A stretch of DNA of 14,973 bases from Oscillospiraceae bacterium (GTDB lineage Bacteria > Bacillota > Clostridia > Oscillospirales > Oscillospiraceae), in NCBI GenBank assembly GCA_031280325.1, contig JAITGW010000178.1, forward strand, positions 1 to 14,973, read 5' to 3'. How positions within the stretch are numbered: the first letter of the stretch is position 1; every line of letters begins with the position of its first letter. Both the position numbers and the translations under genes were made by a program. The notes under the pieces were generated by a model. It did not search any database. It saw only the letters and a program-made list of their open reading frames with translations, and had not been told where the DNA came from. Below, piece by piece: positions 6,263-12,718 of the stretch.

Positions 6263-7552
6263 TCACTCCGCGAGTTCCCCGAATATTTCGCTCCCGCGCG
6301 CACGCGTCAAAGAAACATTAAGCATATCGCCGCGCGAGAGCGCGCCGGATACGCTGACCTCCAGATAATTTCCCGTGTACCCGATCCGGCGCCCGCCGCT
6401 CTCCCGCTCAAAAAGCACGGGCAGCGTCCGCCCGAGCTGCGACGCAATGAAGCGTTCGCGCATTGTCTCCGCAAGCTCTCTTGCGGCACGCGCCCTCGCG
6501 CGGCGTATCGTGTGGGGAATTTGATCCGGCATTGCGGCGGCGGGAGTTCCGGGGCGCGCGGAATACGGAAACACGTGCATGTCCGAAAAGGCGCAGCGCC
6601 CGATAAACGTGAGCGACGCGTCAAACTGCGCGTCGGTTTCGCCCGGGAAGCCGCAGATCAGATCGGCGGTCACGCCCGCGTTCGGAAAGCGCGAGCGCAA
6701 ATTCGACAGAGCGCGGAAAAAGCCCGCGGTATCGTATTTTCGCAGCATACGCGGCAGCACGCCGTCCGACCCGGACTGGAGAGAGAGATGAAAATGGTCG
6801 CATAGGTTCGGAACGCCGGAGAGCGCGCCGCAAAGCTCTTCCGTCACGGTGGACGGCTCAAGCGAGGTCAGCCGCAGGCGCGCATTCGGCGCGGCGGCGG
6901 AGGCTGCCGTAATCGCGTCAATGAGCGACGCGTCAGGCAAATCGCGGCCGTATGATGAGATTTCGATTCCGTTGAGGACAATTTCGCGGAGGCCGAGCGC
7001 CGATAGACGCGCCGCCTCCGCGGCAATTTCCGGCGGAGGCAGAGAGCGCACGCGCCCGCGTATGCGCGGAATCACGCAGTACGAGCAGAAATTGTCACAC
7101 CCGTCCTGGATTTTCAGCATTGCGCGCGTGCGCCCGGGAGCGGCGCCGCCGGGCAGACGCTCAAGGTCCCGCGGGAGCGGCGCCGCGGACTGCGGTGACG
7201 GCTCCGGCGCTTCTCCGAGGGCGATACGGACGACACGGGAGGCAAGCACGCGCCGTCCGGCGCTTCCGGAGACGAGTATCGCGCCGAGGTCGCGCGCCCA
7301 CTGCGGCTCAAGCTGCGTTGCGCATCCCGATATTACGAGCGCCGCGCCGGAATTCTCGCGCATAAGGCGCCGCGCCGCCTGGCGGGACTTGCGCGACGCC
7401 TCTCCCGTAACGGCGCAGGTGTTTAGTATGACGACGGCGGCTTTCTCCTCGGCCTCCGCGCGGCGCAGGCCGTGAGCGTGCAGAAGCTCGGCAACGGCGG
7501 CGGATTCGGTCTGGTTGACCTTGCAGCCCAGCGTCTCGATGTGAAAGGTCAT
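6263..7552 (-). CDS. mtaB: tRNA t6A37 methylthiotransferase MtaB
   Basis: A radical-SAM enzyme that adds a methylthio group to N6-threonylcarbamoyladenosine at position 37 of ANN-decoding tRNAs, giving ms2t6A. The product is 429 aa, near the usual family length. The N-terminal domain binds one [4Fe-4S] cluster through Cys10 (ETLGCKVNQTES), Cys46 (LNTCAVT) and Cys77 (SGCATQ). The radical-SAM CxxxCxxC is Cys152, Cys156 and Cys159 in GCDNFCSYCVIP. A C-terminal TRAM-like segment lies around PVLFERESGGRRIGYTGNYLEV. The TLGCKVNQ opening separates MtaB-type enzymes from MiaB and RimO. AAGGAG lies about 12 bases before the ATG, slightly far. It is divergent from the cysteine desulfurase gene with overlapping promoters, which makes sense for an enzyme needing two Fe-S clusters and a sulfur donor. 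Confidence 0.92.
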   Translation of the reverse strand: MTFHIETLGCKVNQTESAAVAELLHAHGLRRAEAEEKAAVVILNTCAVTGEASRKSRQAARRLMRENSGAALVISGCATQLEPQWARDLGAILVSGSAGRRVLASRVVRIALGEAPEPSPQSAAPLPRDLERLPGGAAPGRTRAMLKIQDGCDNFCSYCVIPRIRGRVRSLPPPEIAAEAARLSALGLREIVLNGIEISSYGRDLPDASLIDAITAASAAAPNARLRLTSLEPSTVTEELCGALSGVPNLCDHFHLSLQSGSDGVLPRMLRKYDTAGFFRALSNLRSRFPNAGVTADLICGFPGETDAQFDASLTFIGRCAFSDMHVFPYSARPGTPAAAMPDQIPHTIRRARARAARELAETMRERFIASQLGRTLPVLFERESGGRRIGYTGNYLEVSVSGALSRGDMLNVSLTRARGSEIFGELAE

Positions 7553-7568
7553 AGCGACTAAAAACTCC

Positions 7569-7597
7569 TTGTTATTTGGGTCGGTTCAGTATATAAT
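7569..7597 (+). promoter_or_regulatory. Promoter of the cysteine desulfurase operon
   Basis: TTGTTA (7569-7574), 17 bp, then a perfect TATAAT (7592-7597). The start would be near 7604, a leader of about 27 nt before the ATG at 7631. This argues against using the earlier ATG at 7619. Confidence 0.75.
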
Positions 7598-7604
7598 AAA
7601 ACCG
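7582..7604. promoter_or_regulatory. Dyad spanning the overlapping mtaB/desulfurase -10 boxes
   Basis: CGGTT (7582-7586) and AACCG (7600-7604) form an inverted repeat with a 13-bp centre. Its midpoint (7593) coincides with the centre of the two overlapping -10 boxes. It could be an operator for a dimeric regulator. Five-base arms can also arise by chance, and I cannot name a regulator. Confidence 0.3.
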
Positions 7605-7616
7605 TAAAAAAAGCAA
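7588..7616 (-). promoter_or_regulatory. Promoter of mtaB
   Basis: On the minus strand, TTGCTT (7611-7616), 17 bp, then TATACT (7588-7593). Its -10 box overlaps the opposite-strand -10 of the desulfurase promoter by two bases. Confidence 0.55.
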
Positions 7617-7630
7617 GAATGAGGTGGGTT

Positions 7631-8773
7631 ATGAGACGGGTTATATATTTTGACAACGCCGCCACGACTGCGCCGCGCGAGGAGGCAATAGCGGCGGCGG
7701 AACGCGCCATGCGCTCTGAGTGGGGCAATCCTTCGTCGGGGCATTTTATCGGCAAGGCGGCGGAGGAGATGTTATCCGGCGCGCGCCGAAGTGTTGCCTC
7801 CGCACTTGGAGTGCGCGCGGAGCATGTGCATTTCACCTCCGGCGGGACGGAGTCCGATAATCTCGCAGTCTTGGGCGCCGCCGAGCTTTCGCGGCGTCGC
7901 GGAGGGCATGTAATCACATCCGGCGCGGAGCATTCGGCTGTTCTAAACGCTTTTGAGCGCCTGAAAAAACTGGGCTTTGACGTTACAATTCTTCCGCCGT
8001 CAGGGAATGGCGTCGTCGCGGCGCAGGATTTGCGAGACGCGCTGCGCGCCGATACAATCCTGGTGTCGCTGATGCTTGTAAACAACGAGACGGGGGCGGT
8101 CAGCCCCGCGGCGGAGTACGCGCGCGCGATACGCGGAGCGGCGGCGAAAGCCGTGTTCCACGTTGACGCGGTGCAGGGCTTCGGCAAGCTTCCGTTCACG
8201 GCGGAGACGATCGGTGCGGATTTGATTTCGATTTCGGCGCACAAGCTTTACTCGCCGAAGGGAGCCGGCGCGCTTTATGTCCGCCCCGGCGCCGGCGTCG
8301 CGCCGATACTTTTCGGCGGTCAGCAGGAGATGGGGCTGCGCCCGGGCACGGAAAACGTCTCCGCCATTGCGGCGTTCGGAGTTGCGGCACAGCTTGCAAT
8401 GCGGGAGCTTGCGGAAAACCTCAACCACGCGGAGCGGCTGCGGACGATTGTCATGCAGGGCATAACAAGGATTCCCCGCGCAAAGGTCATCGCGTCGTGC
8501 GGGCAGACGTCGCCGTATATCATGAGCATCGCTCTTCCGGGCTATCGCAGCGAGGTGCTGATGAACTGCCTTGAGGATGCGGGGATTTGCCTGTCACGCT
8601 CAAGCGCGTGCCGCCGCGGAGCGCGCAGCCGGGTGCTTACCGCGATGCGCTTGCCGACGGATGAGATTGACGGCGCGCTGCGAGTGAGTTTCGGCCGCGA
8701 AAACACCGAGACCGAGGCGGAATATTTCGTCCGAACGCTTGTTGAGACAGCTGAAAGACTTGTACACAGATAG
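7631..8773 (+). CDS. nifS: Cysteine desulfurase (NifS/IscS family, class V aminotransferase fold)
   Basis: A PLP enzyme that takes sulfur from cysteine as a persulfide for Fe-S clusters or tRNA thiolation. The product is 380 aa, a normal length. Visible features: YFDNAATT (6-13), SGGTESDN (70-77), GAEHSAV with His101, NNETG (151-155), HVDAVQ with Asp179, SAHK with PLP-lysine Lys205, the RPGTEN signature (237-242), and the mobile loop SSACRRG with catalytic Cys327. The loop lacks the common GSACSSG form and resembles the type often paired with thiI in clostridia. An ATG at 7619 is also in frame; I prefer 7631 because GAGGTG (7621-7626) sits directly upstream. The next gene's ribosome binding site overlaps this stop codon, so the two are probably co-translated. 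No thiI or iscU follows. The exact sulfur acceptor is unknown. Confidence 0.9.
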   Translation: MRRVIYFDNAATTAPREEAIAAAERAMRSEWGNPSSGHFIGKAAEEMLSGARRSVASALGVRAEHVHFTSGGTESDNLAVLGAAELSRRRGGHVITSGAEHSAVLNAFERLKKLGFDVTILPPSGNGVVAAQDLRDALRADTILVSLMLVNNETGAVSPAAEYARAIRGAAAKAVFHVDAVQGFGKLPFTAETIGADLISISAHKLYSPKGAGALYVRPGAGVAPILFGGQQEMGLRPGTENVSAIAAFGVAAQLAMRELAENLNHAERLRTIVMQGITRIPRAKVIASCGQTSPYIMSIALPGYRSEVLMNCLEDAGICLSRSSACRRGARSRVLTAMRLPTDEIDGALRVSFGRENTETEAEYFVRTLVETAERLVHR

Positions 8774-8782
8774 GAGATTGCC

Positions 8783-9478
8783 ATGAAAAACGCGCTTGTG
8801 ACCGGAGCGTCGCGCGGAATCGGCGCGGAGATTGCGCGCCGCCTTGCGGCGGATGGATATTCCGTAATAGTCAACTATAACAGCAGCCGCGAGACGGCGG
8901 AGGCGCTCGCGCGCGAGATCGGCGGAACCGCGCTTTGCGCGGATGTCTCCGATGTGGGCGCGGTCACGGAAATGCTCCGCAAATCGGGTGAAATCAGCGC
9001 GCTTGTGTGCAACGCGGGCGTCGGCGATTACGGGGTTTTTCAGGACGCCGCGCCGCGCTGGCGCGAGGTGTTCGGCGTGAATTTCGGCGGCGCGGTCAAC
9101 GCGGTGTCCGCGGCGATGCCCGGAATGCTGCGGCGCGGGGGCGGGAGCATTGTATTCATCGGTTCCGTCTGGGGCGGGCGCGGCGCATCCTGCGAGAGCG
9201 TTTACGCCGCGAGCAAGGCGGCTCTGCACAGTCTGACAAGATCGCTCGCGCGGGAGCTTGGACCGTCGGGAATCCGCGTCAACTGCGTCGCGCCGGGCGT
9301 AATTGACACCGATATGAACGCTCGGTTTTCACCTGATGAGATGGCGGAGCTGGCTTCGCGCGCGGCACTTGGCAGAATCGGCTCGGCGGAGGACGTTGCG
9401 GGTGCGGTTAGCTTTCTGTGTTCGGAAAGCGCGCGCTTTGTCACGGGGCAGATTCTCGGAGTTGACGGCGGATTTTGA
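8783..9478 (+). CDS. FabG-like short-chain dehydrogenase/reductase
   Basis: A 231-aa NAD(P)(H)-dependent reductase of the 3-oxoacyl-ACP reductase (FabG) type. The cofactor motif TGASRGIG is at residues 7-14, CNAG at 76-79 (first Asn of the usual NNAG replaced by Cys), Asn100, Ser128 and YAASK giving Tyr141 and Lys145. The tail ends in VTGQILGVDGGF, the classic FabG-type C-terminus. It is slightly shorter than typical FabG (about 245). The ribosome binding site AGGAGA lies at 8772-8777, overlapping the desulfurase stop, so it belongs to that operon. No other fatty-acid synthesis genes are nearby, so a general or specialised reductase is as likely as true FabG. It differs in size and layout from the SDR at 2808 and is not a recent duplicate. 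Confidence 0.85.
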   Translation: MKNALVTGASRGIGAEIARRLAADGYSVIVNYNSSRETAEALAREIGGTALCADVSDVGAVTEMLRKSGEISALVCNAGVGDYGVFQDAAPRWREVFGVNFGGAVNAVSAAMPGMLRRGGGSIVFIGSVWGGRGASCESVYAASKAALHSLTRSLARELGPSGIRVNCVAPGVIDTDMNARFSPDEMAELASRAALGRIGSAEDVAGAVSFLCSESARFVTGQILGVDGGF

Positions 9479-9497
9479 CAGAGCGGGAGGAGATGCT

Positions 9498-9608
9498 GTG
9501 TCAGTAACAGATATATGCCGCATCGCGACAGTACGAGCCGGACATTGCGGCGGGGCTATAGCTCGATTTCCGAAGCCTTGCCGGATTTCAGGCTTTCCGG
9601 GACGCTGA
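9498..9608 (+). CDS. Possible 36-codon ORF with strong ribosome binding site, or gene remnant
   Basis: GGGAGGAG (9485-9492) lies 5 bases before a GTG that opens a 36-residue frame, VSVTDICRIATVRAGHCGG onward, ending in TGA. It starts 20 bases after the FabG-like stop on the same strand. The last part overlaps the convergent nrdG end. It shows no family I recognise. It may be a real microprotein, the stump of a gene lost next to nrdG, or chance. Confidence 0.2.
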   Translation: MSVTDICRIATVRAGHCGGAIARFPKPCRISGFPGR

Positions 9609-10053
9609 TGATCCGCTGGTTTCGGCTGCCGCGAAAGCGCAGCTCCAGCGAGCGCTGATCGGGGATGAAGCGACCATCGACGAGTACGTCGGTATTTTCA
9701 AGCAGCGCCAAAACATCCGGATCATGAGAAGCTTTTTTTAGCAATTTCTCAAATGTGTACCCCGAATAGCACCAGACGTCAAGTCCGCGCATACGCGCGG
9801 CGGCGGCAAGCTCGGCGCACGGAGCGCTCTGCATAAACGGTTCGCCGCCCGAAAGCGTCAGTCCGGATGTGAGAGGGTTTTCGCAAAGCTCGGCGATAAG
9901 CGATTCCACGCTGCGCTCTGCGCCGCCGTCCGGGTTGTGCGTGTCCGGATTGTGACAGCCGGTGCAGGCGTGCGGACAGCCTTGGGTAAAGACCGTAAAT
10001 CTCAGACCCGGTCCGTCAACTATCGAATCCTGAACTGTTCCAGCGATACGCAT
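9556..10053 (-). CDS. nrdG: Anaerobic ribonucleotide reductase activating protein (radical SAM)
   Basis: NrdG uses S-adenosylmethionine and a [4Fe-4S] cluster to make the glycyl radical on NrdD. The product is 165 aa, typical of the small NrdG family. The cluster motif CxxxCxxC is Cys26, Cys30 and Cys33 in QGCPHACTGCHNP. The SAM-binding SGGEP motif is at 68-72. GGAGGC (10058-10063) lies 4 bases before the ATG. It is downstream of nrdD on the same strand but separated by a 152-bp gap with two hairpins, so it may be partly independently expressed. It is convergent with the FabG-like gene; no clear terminator is seen between them. The assignment is strengthened by nrdD next door. Confidence 0.94.
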   Translation of the reverse strand: MRIAGTVQDSIVDGPGLRFTVFTQGCPHACTGCHNPDTHNPDGGAERSVESLIAELCENPLTSGLTLSGGEPFMQSAPCAELAAAARMRGLDVWCYSGYTFEKLLKKASHDPDVLALLENTDVLVDGRFIPDQRSLELRFRGSRNQRIISVPESLKSGKASEIEL

Positions 10054-10072
10054 ATATGCCTCCGAATACGCA

Positions 10073-10098
10073 TTCAGACGCGGACGCCCGCGCCTGAA
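10073..10098 (-). other. Hairpin in the nrdG leader
   Basis: On the minus-strand RNA, an 11-bp stem (5-bp CTGAA/TTCAG base, one G-U pair, then CGCGG/CCGCG) closes a 4-base loop. The central pair is G-U only on this strand, as expected for a transcribed nrdG leader. It sits 9 bases upstream of the ribosome binding site and has no U-tract. Confidence 0.45.
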
Positions 10099-10129
10099 GC
10101 TTTATTGTTGCAATATATCTGAGCCTAGT

Positions 10130-10153
10130 GCAGCGCAAGCTCGCTCGCGTTGC
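10130..10153 (-). other. Second hairpin in the nrdD-nrdG gap
   Basis: Two 11-base arms (10130-10140 and 10143-10153) pair with one mismatch and one wobble, closed by a very short loop. No U-run follows. A TATAAT-like element occurs upstream on the minus strand at 10177-10182 but has no recognisable -35. Confidence 0.35.
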
Positions 10154-10205
10154 AGAGGCGATGATATGTTATGTTTATTATACCGAAACAACTTTGCGGA
10201 TGCGC

Positions 10206-12545
10206 TTATATCCCGTGCTTGACCCTGTCGCGCTCCTCCGCGCGCTTGCCGTTGTTAAAGCGATCAAGCGTCCCGACGAGATATCCGGTTATACGCCGGA
10301 TACGTTCAAAGCTTTGACCATCGGCTTCGCGTCTGCCGCACTTGGGGCACGTGTCGCCGATTACGCCTGTGTATCCGCACTCCGTATCGCGGTCAACGGG
10401 GTGGTTGATCGAGCCGTAGCCGATTCCGGCGTCCTTCATGCAGCGGATCACGCGCTCAAAGGCTTCGAGATTGCCGCTCGGGTCGCCGTCCATCTCGATG
10501 TAGCTGATGTGACCCGCGTTCGTCAGCGCGTGATACGGCGCTTCGAGCTGAATCTTCTTGAACGCGCCGACGGCATGATAGACCGGCACGTGGAAGCTGT
10601 TGGTGTAATAGTCCCTGTCGGTCACGCCGGGGATTTCACCGTATTTGACCTTGTCGATCTTTACAAAGCGGCCGGAAAGGCCCTCCGCCGGAGTCGCGAT
10701 GAGCGAGAAATTGAGCGCGCGCTTCGCGCTCTCCTCGTCGCAGCGGCGGCGCATGTGCGATACGATTTCAAGTCCGAGATTCTGCGCTTTGTCACTCTCC
10801 CCGTGGTGAGCGCCGGTGAGCGCCTTTAGTGTCTCGGCAAGCCCGATAAAGCCGATCGTCAGAGTGCCGTGCTTTAGAACCTCGCGCACCTCATCGTCCC
10901 ATTTGAGCTTGTCGCTGTCGATCCACACGCCCTGACCCATGAGGAACGGATAGTTGTATACGTGCTTGCGGCACTGTATCTCAAACCGCTCCAGCAGCTG
11001 ATCGACGACAAGGTCAAGCTTGTGGTCAAGCTCCTCAAAAAAGCGCCCGATGTCGCCGTTTGACTTTATCGCAATGCGCGGGAGGTTGACCGACGTGAAC
11101 GAGAGGTTGCCTCGCCCGTTGCAAATCTCGCGCTCACGGTCAAAGGTGTTGCCGATCACACGGGTGCGGCAGCCCATATAGGCGATCTCTGTTTCGGGTT
11201 TGCCCTCTTTATAATATTGGAGGTTAAACGGCGCGTCCATAAACGAGAAGTTTGGGAACAGGCGTTTTGCGCTGCAACGGCAGGCGAGCTTGAAAAGATC
11301 ATAATTCACTTCGCCGGGGTTATAGTTTACCCCGTCCTTGACGCGGAAAATCTGGATCGGGAATATCGGCGTTTCACCGTCGCCCAAGCCTGATTCTGTA
11401 GAGAGCAGCACGTTGCGGACGACCATGCGCCCCTCGGGTGAGGTGTCCATACCGTAGTTAATCGACGAGAACGGCGTCTGCGCGCCGGCGCGGCTGTGCA
11501 TCGTGTTTAGATTGTGGATAAACGCCTCCATTGCCTGATACGTCGCGCGGTCAGTCTCTTTCTGCGCGTGCCGCTGCGCCGCGCGCTGCACTTTTCGAAG
11601 AAACGCTTCGTCTCCGAATTTTGTCAGACGCGCGCGCTCAATGTCCTGATAGGCTTCAAAATTCTCAAGCGTCGGGAAATGCCCCGTCTCCTCGCGTATC
11701 GCGGAAATAACCGCGCGGAGCTCCTCCTCCGGATCGGGCATATCCTCGTTTTCAAGCAGCAGCGCCTTGGCGAGGTTCTGGCGGTACAGGCGGACAAAGG
11801 TCTTGCGCACGCCCTCCGCCATGCCGTAGTCGAAGTTGACGATGCTCTGCCCGCCGTGCTGGTCGTTTTGGTTCGACTGAATCGCGATACACGCGAGCGC
11901 GGCATAGGAGTTGATGTCATTCGGCTCGCGCAGGGTGCCGTGTCCCGTGGAGAAGCCGCCGCGGAAGAGCTTGATTATGTCGATCTGCGTACACGTCGTC
12001 GTGAGCGTCAAAAAATCGAGGTCGTGGATGTGTATGTCTCCGTCGTTATGGGCTTTCGAATGATCCGGATTTAGGACGAACATGTTATAGAACTGCTTCG
12101 CGCCCTCCGACCCGTATTTGAGCATGACGCCCATTGCTGTATCGCCATCGATGTTCGCGTTCTCGCGCTTCACGTCCGAGTCGCGCGCGTCAGCGTATGT
12201 GATCTCATTGAACGTGCGCATAAGGCGGGTGTTCATCTGGCGGCGGCGCGAACGCTCCTCGCGGTACAATATGTATGCTTTCGCTGTGGTGACATAGCCG
12301 TTTTCCATGAGAACGCGCTCGACCACGTCCTGGATATGCTCCACTTCGGGATCGGATATGCCCTCAAGCTCGAGGATCGAGAGGACCTCGCCGGCAAGCT
12401 GTGCCGACATATCGGCGCAGTTGCGGCGGTATGTCGCCGAAAACGCCTTGTTTATGGCGCTGGCAATTTTGCCGAGATTAAATTCGGCTGTGCGCCCGTC
12501 GCGTTTTTTGATTCCCGTAATTACTGTTGTTCCTGTCCCTGTCAT
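10206..12545 (-). CDS. nrdD: Anaerobic (class III) ribonucleoside-triphosphate reductase
   Basis: Makes dNTPs from NTPs without oxygen using a glycyl radical. The product is 779 aa. Residues about 8-95 form an ATP-cone allosteric domain (ITGIKKRDGRTAEFNLGKIASAI). The catalytic barrel has DIHIHDLDF, HGGQSIVNFDY and YMGCRTRVIGN, which carries the conserved active-site cysteine. The C-terminus has a zinc-type cysteine region (ECGYTG, CPKCGR) and the glycyl-radical loop RRITGYLVG with Gly754, ending RFNNGK and RVKH. The frame is open to 12638, but that ATG is at the promoter's -35. I chose 12545 because GGGAGGG lies 7 bases upstream. Transcription is from 12615-12643 with two NrdR-like boxes. nrdG follows on the same strand. 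Very high confidence in identity. Confidence 0.96.
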   Translation of the reverse strand: MTGTGTTVITGIKKRDGRTAEFNLGKIASAINKAFSATYRRNCADMSAQLAGEVLSILELEGISDPEVEHIQDVVERVLMENGYVTTAKAYILYREERSRRRQMNTRLMRTFNEITYADARDSDVKRENANIDGDTAMGVMLKYGSEGAKQFYNMFVLNPDHSKAHNDGDIHIHDLDFLTLTTTCTQIDIIKLFRGGFSTGHGTLREPNDINSYAALACIAIQSNQNDQHGGQSIVNFDYGMAEGVRKTFVRLYRQNLAKALLLENEDMPDPEEELRAVISAIREETGHFPTLENFEAYQDIERARLTKFGDEAFLRKVQRAAQRHAQKETDRATYQAMEAFIHNLNTMHSRAGAQTPFSSINYGMDTSPEGRMVVRNVLLSTESGLGDGETPIFPIQIFRVKDGVNYNPGEVNYDLFKLACRCSAKRLFPNFSFMDAPFNLQYYKEGKPETEIAYMGCRTRVIGNTFDREREICNGRGNLSFTSVNLPRIAIKSNGDIGRFFEELDHKLDLVVDQLLERFEIQCRKHVYNYPFLMGQGVWIDSDKLKWDDEVREVLKHGTLTIGFIGLAETLKALTGAHHGESDKAQNLGLEIVSHMRRRCDEESAKRALNFSLIATPAEGLSGRFVKIDKVKYGEIPGVTDRDYYTNSFHVPVYHAVGAFKKIQLEAPYHALTNAGHISYIEMDGDPSGNLEAFERVIRCMKDAGIGYGSINHPVDRDTECGYTGVIGDTCPKCGRREADGQSFERIRRITGYLVGTLDRFNNGKRAEERDRVKHGI

Positions 12546-12574
12546 GGCTCGTCCCTCCCGATTTTGCCGCGCAT

Positions 12575-12590
12575 ACACCATATATTGTGC
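12575..12590. promoter_or_regulatory. NrdR box 1 (downstream of nrdD start site)
   Basis: ACACCATATATTGTGC matches the NrdR consensus acaCwAtATaTwGtgt at 14 of 16 positions. It lies in the nrdD leader, about 17 bp after the predicted transcription start. Confidence 0.82.
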
Positions 12591-12614
12591 CTCGCTTGTA
12601 TGTCTGCGCAAGTA

Positions 12615-12643
12615 ATGATACAACTTGTAGTGGCTCATGTCAA
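12615..12643 (-). promoter_or_regulatory. Sigma-A promoter of nrdD
   Basis: On the minus strand, a perfect TTGACA (12638-12643), 17 bp, then TATCAT (12615-12620). The predicted start is near 12608, giving a leader of about 60 nt. Confidence 0.85.
12618..12633. promoter_or_regulatory. NrdR box 2 (over nrdD promoter)
   Basis: ATACAACTTGTAGTGG keeps the CwA...TwG core and matches 11 of 16 consensus positions. It covers part of the -10 and most of the spacer of the nrdD promoter. The two boxes start 43 bp apart, about four helical turns, so NrdR could bind both on one face. Confidence 0.6.
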
Positions 12644-12718
12644 GTGTATTTTAATGTTTTTGAATATTTTATGAAATCTTTTTCAGCATGAACCAATCTG
12701 TTTTAGGAATGGATTGCA

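Noticed and set aside
9556..9605. Inverted repeats in the nrdG 3' end as a terminator for the FabG-like operon
   Set aside because: AAGCCT/AGGCTT and CCGGA/TCCGG arms lie within nrdG coding sequence with no T-run on either strand; probably chance in GC-rich coding DNA.
10128..10829. Long plus-strand open frame opposite the nrdD 3' end, and similar ones at 13517-14269 and 6212-6805
   Set aside because: They are antisense to strongly supported genes, and their translations show no recognisable motif.
12546..12638. Earlier nrdD starts at 12638 and 12581
   Set aside because: The first is within the -35 of the promoter and the second lies in NrdR box 1 without a ribosome binding site.
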